Source: Candidatus Poseidonia sp.
Lineage (GTDB): Archaea; Thermoplasmatota; Poseidoniia; Poseidoniales; Poseidoniaceae
DNA length: 64,000 nt
Direction of reading: 5' to 3'
NCBI GenBank assembly: GCA_022426155.1
Contig: JAKMEE010000047.1
Coordinates: 88,491 to 152,490 of the forward strand
Below, piece after piece: positions 8,581-17,038 of this stretch. Under the pieces are notes generated by a model. That model was not told the origin of the DNA. It saw only the letters and a program-made list of their open reading frames with translations, and ran no database searches. Position numbers and translations under genes: made by a program. How positions within the stretch are numbered: the first letter of the stretch is position 1; the number at the start of each line of letters is the position of its first letter.

Positions 8581-9372
8581 TTATCGCATCGATATATTCC
8601 AATGGCCGTTTGACCAATTCAGGTCCATCCCATCCCAAGCATGGTGCACATGATTTGGATGTTGGGGGAGTTGATCTGTGAGGATTGGTTGGTGTTCGCT
8701 TTGGTCATCAACGAAGGTGTGCGTGATGATTAGGATTGTATCACAACGCTGAGCAAGTTCTTCGATATCCTTCGGTTTATGGTGATGGGTTGATTCAACC
8801 CAGTCTGGAAATCCCATCTCAAGAAGTGCAAGTGGAACTTCCCCAATTGCTTCGTACAAGGCATCACAAGGGCCTGAATCTCCACTGTGGACAAAACTTG
8901 CTCCATCCGAGTGCACAAATTTGTAACCATAGGGGTCAACCGTTTCATCATGATGTACTTCGAAACGTTTCCATGACCAACCATCGGATGTTTCACCTGT
9001 TGGAGTTTCAACCCATTCAATGGATTCAAGCGCACCTTCAAGCGAACCGGGGAAAGCGAGGTGACACAATTCCGTAAGGCGAACACGCACGGAAGGGCTT
9101 CCAACGACCCTGAGTGGGGCTTGCCCCTCCCGGTCAGAAATATATTTTCGTTCAAGGAGTAAAAATGGAAATCCAAAAACATGGTCTCCATGAATATGTG
9201 TGACGAATATGGTGCGAATGTCCGCAACAGAATACCCAGCCCTGCGAAGCCCTGCCAATGCAGTTGGGGGGGCATCGATGATATGGCATCCGTCAAAGAT
9301 GGCAAAAGAGTGTTGTCGGCCGTTTGGAAGGAAAGCATTCCCTGTACCAAGCATCTCAATGCGATGGGCCAT
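8581..9372 (-). CDS. Metallo-beta-lactamase-fold hydrolase, ribonuclease Z-like
   Basis: The protein (263 residues) opens with IEMLGTGNAF and carries the signature THIHGDH near residue 59, followed by FGFPFLLLER as in RNase Z-type enzymes. Further metal ligands are likely in FVHSGDSGPC (the Asp bridging the two zinc ions) and in IITHTF. RNase Z removes tRNA 3' trailers, but here the length and the C-terminal part only fit the wider RNase Z/arylsulfatase-like group, so the substrate is uncertain. The ATG at 9372 is followed upstream by the divergent flavin reductase gene. The plus-strand ORF extension from 9181 that overlaps it is not coding. Confidence 0.75.
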   Translation of the reverse strand: MAHRIEMLGTGNAFLPNGRQHSFAIFDGCHIIDAPPTALAGLRRAGYSVADIRTIFVTHIHGDHVFGFPFLLLERKYISDREGQAPLRVVGSPSVRVRLTELCHLAFPGSLEGALESIEWVETPTGETSDGWSWKRFEVHHDETVDPYGYKFVHSDGASFVHSGDSGPCDALYEAIGEVPLALLEMGFPDWVESTHHHKPKDIEELAQRCDTILIITHTFVDDQSEHQPILTDQLPQHPNHVHHAWDGMDLNWSNGHWNISMR

Positions 9373-9510
9373 GGTCTCGGGAATGCCTCATCCCTCTTCT
9401 TCTCATCGGTGGAACTCTTTCTTGATGTTAAGGCGATAGAAGGTTACACGAATGATGATATAGCCCATTCAAGTGGCGAAATCAATGGCCTGATGGCCTT
9501 GGGTGAGCGT

Positions 9511-10764
9511 ATGGCAGAGAATTGGTCTTCAAAAAATCCCTACATGACACAAGTCACTGAGAATTACATTCTGAACGGTGAAGGCTCTCGCAAGGAAACT
9601 CGACACGTTGTGTTTGACCTTGGAGACTCAGGACTTGATTACAAAGTCGGTGATGCACTTGGTGTCCTCGCAGAAAACCCTCCTCACATTGTGGATGAAA
9701 TCATTGAAATCCAGCAATGGGACGCTGACATGACTGTCACCACCCACAACGGTGACCGTTCGCTTTATGAGGCTCTCAAGAAAGATTTTGAGGTTCACAT
9801 GGCCAACAAAAAATTCGTTCACTCATTGGCAGAAAAAGTCGTTTCGACCGGAATGAAGATTTCCATGAACATTGTTTCACGTTCTCGCAACGGAGAGAAT
9901 TGGGAAACTTCTGAAGACGCTGCTGGCCCCCTCACACTCAAGCCTTCCATGCCCTCAGATGATCCAAGTGCTCAGGTTGAAGCGATACTTGCAGATGCAA
10001 AGGCCATTGAGGATTATTTGTGGACGCGTGACTATGTGGATATCATGCGTGAGTTCGATGTCAAGTACACGCCCGAGGAGTTCATGGAACTCGTTGACAG
10101 ACTCAAGCCTCGATTGTATTCCATCGCATCATCTCACGATGCCCACCCAGGTTTCGTCGAATTGACGGTAGGTATCGTACGATTCGAATACAATAACCGT
10201 CCAAGAGGTGGTCTTTGCACGCTCTTCATGGCCGATGAGATCGATACCACAGGAAACCCAATTGGAGTGTTCATGTCTCCTACTCGCTCCTTCATCCTCC
10301 CAGACGACAAGGATATCGACATTATCATGGTTGGTCCGGGAACCGGAATCGCACCCTTCCGCGCATTCATGGAACAACGTGTTGTGGACGGTGGCGCTGG
10401 AAAGAATTGGCTCTTCTTCGGTGACCAATCAGAGAAAACCGAGTATTATTACAAAGACCAAATTGAATCTTGGATTGATGAAGGACACCTCTACCGTTTC
10501 ACGACGGCCTGGTCAAGAGATCAGGAAGAGAAAATCTACGTACAACATCGATTGAAAGAACACGGAGCTGAAATTTGGGAGTGGTTTGAACGTGGAGCGT
10601 ATTTCTACATCTGCGGAGATAAAACATACATGGCTAAAGATGTGCACCGTGCGCTCATCTCCATCGCTATGGATCATGGTGGAATGTCTGAAGCAGATGC
10701 CACCCACTTCATTGAGAAGACCATGATGAAGGAAGAGAAGCGCTACCTCAGAGACGTCTACTGA
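9511..10764 (+). CDS. CysJ/P450-reductase-type FAD-NADPH reductase module without flavodoxin domain
   Basis: About 417 residues from the ATG at 9511, which has GGTGAG just upstream. ATG 9493 is an alternative, and the track start at 9181 runs through the antisense hydrolase. The order is an N-terminal FAD-binding barrel with inserted helical connecting domain, then RLYSIASS (FAD phosphate/isoalloxazine motif), GGLCTLF, VGPGTGIAPFRAFMEQR (NADPH pyrophosphate motif), WLFFGDQ, and YFYICGD with a C-terminal aromatic Tyr (RDVY). These are the motifs of sulfite reductase flavoprotein alpha, cytochrome P450 reductase and nitric oxide synthase reductase domains. The FMN/flavodoxin half is missing, so it must pass electrons to a separate flavodoxin, ferredoxin or sulfite reductase not seen here. 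Confidence 0.85.
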   Translation: MAENWSSKNPYMTQVTENYILNGEGSRKETRHVVFDLGDSGLDYKVGDALGVLAENPPHIVDEIIEIQQWDADMTVTTHNGDRSLYEALKKDFEVHMANKKFVHSLAEKVVSTGMKISMNIVSRSRNGENWETSEDAAGPLTLKPSMPSDDPSAQVEAILADAKAIEDYLWTRDYVDIMREFDVKYTPEEFMELVDRLKPRLYSIASSHDAHPGFVELTVGIVRFEYNNRPRGGLCTLFMADEIDTTGNPIGVFMSPTRSFILPDDKDIDIIMVGPGTGIAPFRAFMEQRVVDGGAGKNWLFFGDQSEKTEYYYKDQIESWIDEGHLYRFTTAWSRDQEEKIYVQHRLKEHGAEIWEWFERGAYFYICGDKTYMAKDVHRALISIAMDHGGMSEADATHFIEKTMMKEEKRYLRDVY

Positions 10765-10765
10765 T

Positions 10766-11230
10766 TCACTCAATGGGCAAATCAACGCTTACGATCGGGA
10801 TATTTGCCTTCTTGGCCATCTCCTCCATTCGTTTGGTCCAGACTGAATTATGTCCAGGGAATGCGAGCATGTGAGTCGCATGTTCAAGCATTCGGTTTCC
10901 AAGATCTGCCACGGCTTCGGGGCGTCCCGAATCTTGTGCTTGATTTGGTCGAGGCGCCTTCCACGCTTCTCTAAAAACAGCCAGAGGAATGTTGTGATTA
11001 TTTGCCCAACGTTCAGCAAGGTAATCCACGCCGCTTGCACCTCCTAAAATTACCACATCAGGGTATCCATTGTAACGTACCCAGAGTTCTAATTCTTCTT
11101 CGAGAAATCCATAATCGTAAAACTTAGAATTTCCACAAATGACCAAATTAATCACTTTCCCATCGTTATTCAGGTCCCTTCCTGCAAGAGTTTGCAGGGC
11201 CTCTTCACCCGTCATTCCTCGTCCGCTCAT
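10766..11230 (-). CDS. SLOG-family (YspA/DUF2493-like) nucleotide-binding protein
   Basis: The protein starts best at ATG 11230 (MSGRGMTGEE). The earlier TTG at 11299 adds a weak leader. It has a Rossmann-like pattern: NLVICGNSKFYDYGFLEEEL, then VVILGGASGVDYLAERWA, the GGxxGxD-type loop of the SLOG superfamily, followed by LAVFREAW and a late MLAFPGHNSVWTKRMEEMA helix. SLOG proteins bind nucleotide-derived ligands, but the ligand here is unknown. It converges on the reductase gene with one base between the stops. Confidence 0.75.
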   Translation of the reverse strand: MSGRGMTGEEALQTLAGRDLNNDGKVINLVICGNSKFYDYGFLEEELELWVRYNGYPDVVILGGASGVDYLAERWANNHNIPLAVFREAWKAPRPNQAQDSGRPEAVADLGNRMLEHATHMLAFPGHNSVWTKRMEEMAKKANIPIVSVDLPIE

Positions 11231-11443
11231 GGAGTTACATGGACATAAGATGATATGAAGATTTGCCTTTGGGGGCGAATAAAGGACAGAAAAGCACACC
11301 TTTCTTCCTTTTTATGGAAATAAATTGTACTCCGTGGCGGCAAATGCTTTCAATCTCCGGCGTCCCATGAACTCTCAAAAGAATGGATGAATTGAGCTTT
11401 CTCAACCGCTTTGCTCATAGGATACTTCGGTCGCCGTGAGAAC

Positions 11444-12784
11444 ATGGGATTCAAACGAGTCTTGATTGCCAACCGTGGAGAGATTGCCCTTCGCATCCTC
11501 CGCACCCTCAGAGATATGGGCATCGAAGCAGCCATCATTCACGGCAGAGAGGATCGCCTTTCACTTCCAGTGCGTCTTTCAGACGTTGCTTATCCAATTT
11601 ATCGGGCAAATCCTCTTGATTCATATCTTGATATTGAAGCGGTAATCCAAGCGGCAAAGGACCTGAAGTGCGATGCAGTCCACCCAGGGTATGGATTTCT
11701 TGCCGAAAATGCTGCCTTTGTTGCCCGCCTACAAGAAGAAGGAATCACTTTCATTGGCCCCTCTGCTGATGTTATCACGCTTCTAGGTGACAAAATTCAG
11801 GCCCGTGCAGCCATGGAGGCAGCCGGCCTTCCGACAGCAAAGGGCTCCTCTGAACCGATTGCAAGTGCCGATGTCGCACGAGATTTAGCCGATGAAATTG
11901 GATACCCTGTCATCATTAAAGCCGCTGCAGGAGGCGGTGGAATCGGAATGCAAATCGTCGAAGAGGCACATGAATTTGAGGGCGCTTTGAAATTGTGTCA
12001 ATCTCGTGCAAAGTCAGCCTTCGGGGATGACCGTGTCTTTGTTGAGAAATATATCATGGGCGCCCAACACGTTGAATTCCAGGTTCTCGGCGATGGGAAA
12101 AATGCCATACATTTTGGTGAACGGTTTTGTTCAATTCAACGTCGGCACCAAAAATTGGTCGAAGAAGGACCGTGGCTCACCGAAGAAAAGCGTGCTGAAA
12201 TCGGAGCGCTTGTCTGTAAGGGAGCAGAGACCGTTGGCTACAAGGGATTGGCGACCTTCGAATTCTTGAGAGATGCAAACGGAGATTTCTACTTCCTTGA
12301 AGTGAATCCTCGGGTTCAGGTTGAACATACAGTTACAGAACTCATCACGGGATATAATTTGGTGGAGCTGGGAATTCGTGTTGCACAAGGCGAATCTCTC
12401 CCGTTGACACAAGAGGACATTGTTTGGCGTGGGCATGCAATTCAATGCCGACTCAATGCAGAAGATCCTCGAGAATTCGTACCGAGCCCTGGGCGACTTT
12501 GGGACGTCCATTTCCCGAGCGGCTATGGGGTTCGTTGTGATACCCACGCTCACCCAGGATACGAAATGCCGGGTTGCTTTGATTCCCTATTGGCCAAATT
12601 ATTGGTTTGGGGTAGGGACCGAGAAGATGCGGTTCGCCGAATGAGGACGGCTCTTGATGAAACCATTATCACTGGTGTCGAGCATCTTGTACCTCTTCAT
12701 CGTCGGATCATGGATGAAACAGATTTCATGAATGGCGACATCACCATTCAGTACATTGACATGCACCCAGAACTCTTGGGTTGA
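11444..12784 (+). CDS. accC: Biotin carboxylase subunit of acyl-CoA carboxylase
   Basis: The protein (446 residues from ATG 11444, typical family length about 450) begins FKRVLIANRGEIALRILRT. It carries HPGYGFLAEN and the ATP-grasp glycine loop KAAAGGGGIGM. Later come FVEKYIMGAQHVEFQVLGDG, FCSIQRRHQK and the catalytic EVNPRVQVEHTVTE. It carboxylates biotin with ATP and bicarbonate. The biotin carrier and carboxyltransferase subunits are not in this window and no biotin-attachment Met-Lys motif is fused at the C-terminus. In archaea such enzymes supply malonyl- or methylmalonyl-CoA, and malonyl-CoA is the predicted extender of the acyl synthase at 27-36 kb. That link is inference. Confidence 0.92.
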   Translation: MGFKRVLIANRGEIALRILRTLRDMGIEAAIIHGREDRLSLPVRLSDVAYPIYRANPLDSYLDIEAVIQAAKDLKCDAVHPGYGFLAENAAFVARLQEEGITFIGPSADVITLLGDKIQARAAMEAAGLPTAKGSSEPIASADVARDLADEIGYPVIIKAAAGGGGIGMQIVEEAHEFEGALKLCQSRAKSAFGDDRVFVEKYIMGAQHVEFQVLGDGKNAIHFGERFCSIQRRHQKLVEEGPWLTEEKRAEIGALVCKGAETVGYKGLATFEFLRDANGDFYFLEVNPRVQVEHTVTELITGYNLVELGIRVAQGESLPLTQEDIVWRGHAIQCRLNAEDPREFVPSPGRLWDVHFPSGYGVRCDTHAHPGYEMPGCFDSLLAKLLVWGRDREDAVRRMRTALDETIITGVEHLVPLHRRIMDETDFMNGDITIQYIDMHPELLG

Positions 12785-12836
12785 TGAAAAGCAAATTCAT
12801 CGTTAAACCCATCAAGCGCCTCGTATTGGGAGGTGC

Positions 12837-13766
12837 ATGCCCGTCCTCATTGTTGGCAGTCTTGCCTATGATTCCGTCAGTTCCCCTGCTGGTTCAGTCG
12901 AAGATGCTCTAGGAGGCTCAGCTACCTACGGAGGTTTAGCGTGTCAATTTCATCTCCAACGATTTGGAATGCCATCTGCGGGTTTGGTTGGAGTTGTAGG
13001 AGAGGATTTTGCTCCCGAAGACCGTGCCGTATTGGAGGAAGCGGGGTTGGACTTGCAGGGTCTTGAAACCGCTTCTGGCTCAACGTTTCGTTGGGGCGGA
13101 TCGTATGAAGGAAGCATGGGTGAGGCCATGACTCATGCAACGCACCTCAATGTTTTCGAACATTTTCAACCATCGGTTCCGACCGCGTGGAACACGCCAG
13201 TTGTGACCTTTTGTGCAAATTTACATCCTCTTCTTCAAGCAAGTGTGATGGACCAATGCCAAGCTTCTCGGGTAACCATGCTTGATTCAATGAATTTGTG
13301 GATTGACATTGCTCGCCCTGAATTGATGATCGCCATGAAGCGTGCCGATCTTGTCATTATCAACGATGGAGAGGTAAGGATGTTAACCGATGATCAAAAC
13401 ATTGTCAGGGCAATGCATACCTTGGCTGAACAAACCAAGACTGAGACTCTGGTCGTCAAGCGAGGAGAACATGGAGTTCTTGCATTGCATCAAGGTTCCT
13501 TTGTCGCACTACCAGCCTACCCAATTGCTTCCGTGGTTGACCCGACGGGATGTGGAGACAGTTTTGCAGGAACACTTGCGGCTCATTTGGCTTCCAGAGA
13601 AGGTCCCGTTTCACTCTCTGAATTGAAGAGAGCCCTAGCCGCTGCAACAGTAACGGCGAGTTTCACTCTGATGAGTTTTGGAACCGCTTCTCTACGAACA
13701 CTCAATGAAGCTGTTTTCAATGAACGAATGAGCCTTTATCGAGGCATGATTGCCTTTGAAGATTAA
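12837..13766 (+). CDS. PfkB-family carbohydrate or nucleoside kinase
   Basis: The 309-residue protein has the ribokinase-family N-terminus MPVLIVGSLAYDSV and the substrate-binding GGSATYGGLAC. The C-terminal signature VVDPTGCGDSFAGTLAAHLA carries the catalytic Asp in GCGD. The ATP-binding stretch LVVKRGEHGVLAL precedes it. The start has GGGAGGTGC immediately upstream of ATG. It follows the carboxylase after 52 bases, so they may share a transcript. The substrate (ribose, adenosine, or other) cannot be decided. Its last four bases overlap the end of the convergent membrane gene. Confidence 0.88.
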   Translation: MPVLIVGSLAYDSVSSPAGSVEDALGGSATYGGLACQFHLQRFGMPSAGLVGVVGEDFAPEDRAVLEEAGLDLQGLETASGSTFRWGGSYEGSMGEAMTHATHLNVFEHFQPSVPTAWNTPVVTFCANLHPLLQASVMDQCQASRVTMLDSMNLWIDIARPELMIAMKRADLVIINDGEVRMLTDDQNIVRAMHTLAEQTKTETLVVKRGEHGVLALHQGSFVALPAYPIASVVDPTGCGDSFAGTLAAHLASREGPVSLSELKRALAAATVTASFTLMSFGTASLRTLNEAVFNERMSLYRGMIAFED

Positions 13767-15271
13767 TCTTCTAATTCACGAACACGGGGAGTTTCATCTT
13801 CGATGGTTGGCGTCAAATCAGCAAAGGATAATTGGTCAAGGTTATGACTTTCCTGATCACTAATCCTTTGAGCAGTGGCTAGAATTGCCCCCGCTTTTTC
13901 CTTTAATCGATGGACTGTTTCTTCTTCAAGCACGCCACCTTGATCAGCTCCTAAGCGGTCAATGAGTTCGTTACTTTGTTCAGTGTTAGCCACCTGAGCC
14001 TGTTCCCGTAATGCCCCTGCAGTATTGGTGCGTGCAAAGGGGCTAGGTTGTTGAGGACCTGTTGCATTGCTCATGATCACCTTGGCAATGTTTCGAACTC
14101 GTGAGAAAAACCCGAGTTTGGGATTTGAGCGTAGTCCACCTCGCCTCGAAGGTTTCGGCTGGAGTGATGAATTGGCCATACTACTCGGTAGGCGAGGTTG
14201 AAGCACAGGTTCTTCGGTACGGAAGTGTATGTTCCGTTGCATCGGCTGAGGTGCTTTTTGAGGGGACTTCGCCTCAATTTCTGTTTCGGCCTCGAAGAAC
14301 TCCATCAGTTCAGCATCAATGGCAATCAAAGATTCGTTTGCATCGCTGGCTTCAACCTCATCTTCGGATTGTAATTGTGGGATATGAACGGTATCACGGC
14401 CCCAAAATGAGGGAAGAACATCTCCTGTATTCATGAAGGATGTCGAAGTTTGCTCGCCAGTCTGATGCATCGGCGGTGCCTGTGGAATCAAGACTGGATG
14501 GGGGACTGGTGAGGGGCGATGGTCGGATGAGTAACGTTGCGGTAATTCAGGAGTTTCGGGGTTCCAAGTCGTATCGAGAAAACTTGGTATCAAGGGAGGT
14601 TGTTCTGTGGGTTGTGGATCATGCGTAGGCATCCATTCAGGTTGAAATGTATCGGGAAGAATTTCCACAGCTTCAAGCCCTTCCTGTTGGGACAAAAATG
14701 CATCCAAGGAATTTGGTTGACCGATAGGTTCTGGTAAAATCAATGCAGCAGGTACAGCATTTGATGCGAATCCATCCATTCCTTGACCATCATAATGCAG
14801 CAAACTTTCTCGTGCTTGTTTCAATGAATAGCCTTTGAGCAATTTGTTAACCATCAAACTCAAGAGAAGCAGGTTGGAATCATTGCCGAATAAAACATGA
14901 GAATTTCCCTGGGCGGTCTGGAGGGTAAGCGTTGGTTTTTTGGTTCCTAAACGAGCGAATAATACAGCCAAACCCGTTAGCATAAAGCTCCAACGGTACA
15001 AGGGCGGAATCATAATCCGGTAGCCGATCAAAAAGGAAACACAACCAAGACCTAGCAGCCACAATGGGACCAAATTCGTGGAATGATGATGGACGCTATC
15101 GACCGCACTCAGGCGGATTTGGACGGCAGGAGTGCGACGCCCCTGAATGGTCAGCATTTGCTCATCAAGAACAACATTGACCTGTTCTGAAGGTTCTGCC
15201 AACTTGAGCGATGAGAACACCTCTGGCTCCTCATCACGAGTTAGAACAGAACGCTGCTCAATTTCGTGCAT
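13763..15271 (-). CDS. Membrane protein with long disordered acidic/proline-rich tail, unknown
   Basis: The protein has about 502 residues from ATG 15271 (the GTG at 15283 is an alternative). A soluble N-terminal segment of about 65 residues precedes two hydrophobic stretches (LVPLWLLGLGCVSFLIGYRI and WSFMLTGLAVLFARLG). A short domain with an 'LLLLSLMVNKLLKGYSLKQARESLL' helix follows. The rest, about 300 residues, is low-complexity and rich in Pro, Gln, Glu and Ser, with a final coiled segment containing LKEKAGAILATAQRI. I recognise no family. The layout suggests a short membrane anchor with a flexible cytosolic tail. It overlaps the PfkB stop by four bases. Confidence 0.65.
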   Translation of the reverse strand: MHEIEQRSVLTRDEEPEVFSSLKLAEPSEQVNVVLDEQMLTIQGRRTPAVQIRLSAVDSVHHHSTNLVPLWLLGLGCVSFLIGYRIMIPPLYRWSFMLTGLAVLFARLGTKKPTLTLQTAQGNSHVLFGNDSNLLLLSLMVNKLLKGYSLKQARESLLHYDGQGMDGFASNAVPAALILPEPIGQPNSLDAFLSQQEGLEAVEILPDTFQPEWMPTHDPQPTEQPPLIPSFLDTTWNPETPELPQRYSSDHRPSPVPHPVLIPQAPPMHQTGEQTSTSFMNTGDVLPSFWGRDTVHIPQLQSEDEVEASDANESLIAIDAELMEFFEAETEIEAKSPQKAPQPMQRNIHFRTEEPVLQPRLPSSMANSSLQPKPSRRGGLRSNPKLGFFSRVRNIAKVIMSNATGPQQPSPFARTNTAGALREQAQVANTEQSNELIDRLGADQGGVLEEETVHRLKEKAGAILATAQRISDQESHNLDQLSFADLTPTIEDETPRVRELED

Positions 15272-15371
15272 CCCAATTCCCACAGCGGAAGGCCGATGTT
15301 ATCAAACCACCGCAAGTGAGGTGTATTGACCGCCGATTCTCTGAACCTGTTCAGAGTTGCCGAGGGCATGT

Positions 15372-16394
15372 TTAGGAAGCGTTCTCAAGCACGGACGAGC
15401 CCATGATTCGAGGGGAGGAATCGAGTTGTGCGATGAGTACAGGTGGGGCGTTATTGACTCGGATGAACAGTGGGCTTTCCCAAGTAATTGTGAGTTTTGT
15501 GCCGTCCACTTCGGTAATCCGTCCAACCACAAATTGGAGGTCAACACTTGCATGGACAACATCTCCAACTGCAAGGACTCGCTTTTGGAAGGGTGATACT
15601 TTGAGGTTCACAACCGAGGAGGTGTGCTGATTCACGGAGAGTGGAATCGTGGTGTTGGTGTGCTTGTCTTCTCTGACCGGGTGAACAATGATCGTGCTTC
15701 CAGTAAGGTGTTCCTCCTTGACGTTTCGGAGTGCTAATCCGACTCGGTCTCCAGCAACAGCGGATGCAACATCATCATCCATCACCTGCAGAGATTTCGC
15801 AGTACCACTTCCGTTGGCGGGAAGGAGCATGAGTTCGTCGTGCACATTGACCATTCCCGCCTGTACGTAGCCGATTGCAACCAAACCAATGCCCTTCACA
15901 TTGAAGTATTGGTCCACTGGAAGAACCAGGGGATTGTCTGCATTAGCAAGCAAATCTGGTTCACATTCGGCCATCAACTTGAACAATTGTTCACGTAGGT
16001 GAACCCCGTCATTTTTCTCAAATGTCCATTGCCCAAGACCTGCTTGTTTGAACAACATTCCGACTTGCTCTTCATCGATCCAACCGCCTTCAGATGGATT
16101 GATGACGGCTAGACCACGTTCAATTCCTGCACTCGCAAAAGCTACGAGAGCTTCGCCGAGGGTGGCGTCGATTGCTGTAACCTCAATCACGCCAACTTGA
16201 GCGGTGGAGAGTGCATTGAGGAAGGGTGGCAAACGCTCTGGATATTTTGCAGGACGAATCAAAGATAGAATCCGAGTGTTGCCCGCAACCATTTCTTTGT
16301 GAACATAGGTGTGAACATCGCGCTGGTCGGCTGGTTTTGCAATACTTTTCGCTAAATCATCCGTTGCAATGACGGCGATGTTGAGAACAACCAT
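15372..16394 (-). CDS. SelB/EF1A-like protein with a degenerate GTPase domain
   Basis: The protein (340 residues) resembles the archaeal SelB-like branch of translation GTPases: an N-terminal G-domain-sized part, then EF-Tu-like domain 2 (LPVDQYFNVKGIGLVAIGYVQAGMVNVHDELML) and a third beta-barrel. The P-loop GxxxxGK[ST], the DxxG box and the NKxD box are all absent. The N-terminus instead has IAVIATDDLAKSIAKP and later LSLIRPAKYPERLPPFLNAL. It therefore should not hydrolyse GTP like its relatives and may be a translation-associated adaptor. The downstream thioesterase gene is on the same strand, 42 bases away. Confidence 0.7.
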   Translation of the reverse strand: MVVLNIAVIATDDLAKSIAKPADQRDVHTYVHKEMVAGNTRILSLIRPAKYPERLPPFLNALSTAQVGVIEVTAIDATLGEALVAFASAGIERGLAVINPSEGGWIDEEQVGMLFKQAGLGQWTFEKNDGVHLREQLFKLMAECEPDLLANADNPLVLPVDQYFNVKGIGLVAIGYVQAGMVNVHDELMLLPANGSGTAKSLQVMDDDVASAVAGDRVGLALRNVKEEHLTGSTIIVHPVREDKHTNTTIPLSVNQHTSSVVNLKVSPFQKRVLAVGDVVHASVDLQFVVGRITEVDGTKLTITWESPLFIRVNNAPPVLIAQLDSSPRIMGSSVLENAS

Positions 16395-16436
16395 GACCAG
16401 CCCATCGGGGGGTGCTTCATGAAGGTGGGGGTGGAC

Positions 16437-16907
16437 TTAAGAGGAGCGTTGTTGCTTCTGAGCAAGCATGTTTTCTCTGATGGCCTTGGCCTTTTCCCAC
16501 TCAGTCTGTTCTTCATCGGTGGTCGGTGTGTATTGAGGAATGGGAATGGGGCGCATCATTGAGTCAATCGCTACAAAGAAAAAGTACCCTTCACAAATGA
16601 TGCTCTTTTCCCACGTAGCTTTACTCATCGTGTAGGCTGTTACTTTGGTGCAGGCAGTATGGCTGCTCGTGAACACCACTTGCCCTGTAACTTCCAAAAG
16701 ATCGCCTTGCCGAGCAGGTGCAATGAAGGTGAGTGTGTCGATGGAAATAGTCACAAATTCACGATGGGCAAATTTTGCACATGCAATGCCTCCGGCTTTG
16801 TCCATCAGCGATAATAAACGGCCGCCAAAGAGCGTATCGTAAGCATTGGTGTCCTGTGGAAAGACTTCTTCGATGAGCGTCACCGGTTCATTTGAGTACG
16901 GTTCCAT
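16437..16907 (-). CDS. Hotdog-fold acyl-CoA thioesterase
   Basis: About 156 residues from ATG 16907, which has GGGAGGAGGGAG upstream. The track start at 16946 is less likely. It contains NAYDTLFGGRLLSLMDKAGGIACAKFA, the hotdog helix with the Asn and Asp catalytic pair of the YciA/ACOT family, and then VTISIDTLTFIAPARQGDLLEVTG. A C-terminal helical tail is rich in Glu and Gln. It probably hydrolyses acyl-CoA. It could release or edit products of the acyl synthase at 27-36 kb, though it lies 10 kb away and in a different transcript. Confidence 0.88.
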   Translation of the reverse strand: MEPYSNEPVTLIEEVFPQDTNAYDTLFGGRLLSLMDKAGGIACAKFAHREFVTISIDTLTFIAPARQGDLLEVTGQVVFTSSHTACTKVTAYTMSKATWEKSIICEGYFFFVAIDSMMRPIPIPQYTPTTDEEQTEWEKAKAIRENMLAQKQQRSS

Positions 16908-17038
16908 AGTTCGGGGACTCCCTCCTCCCTCATAACTCATCTTCATTCAATTGGGCTGAAATTGAGCCTTTGGCTTTTAATTCACATAAGCGACGAGATT
17001 TTAGGGGGACAAAGTATCGCAGGGCTACAGGTGACACC

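Noticed and set aside
9181-9510. N-terminal extension of the flavin reductase ORF
   Set aside because: It runs antisense through the start of the metallo-hydrolase and has no reductase-like sequence; ATG 9511 has a better SD.
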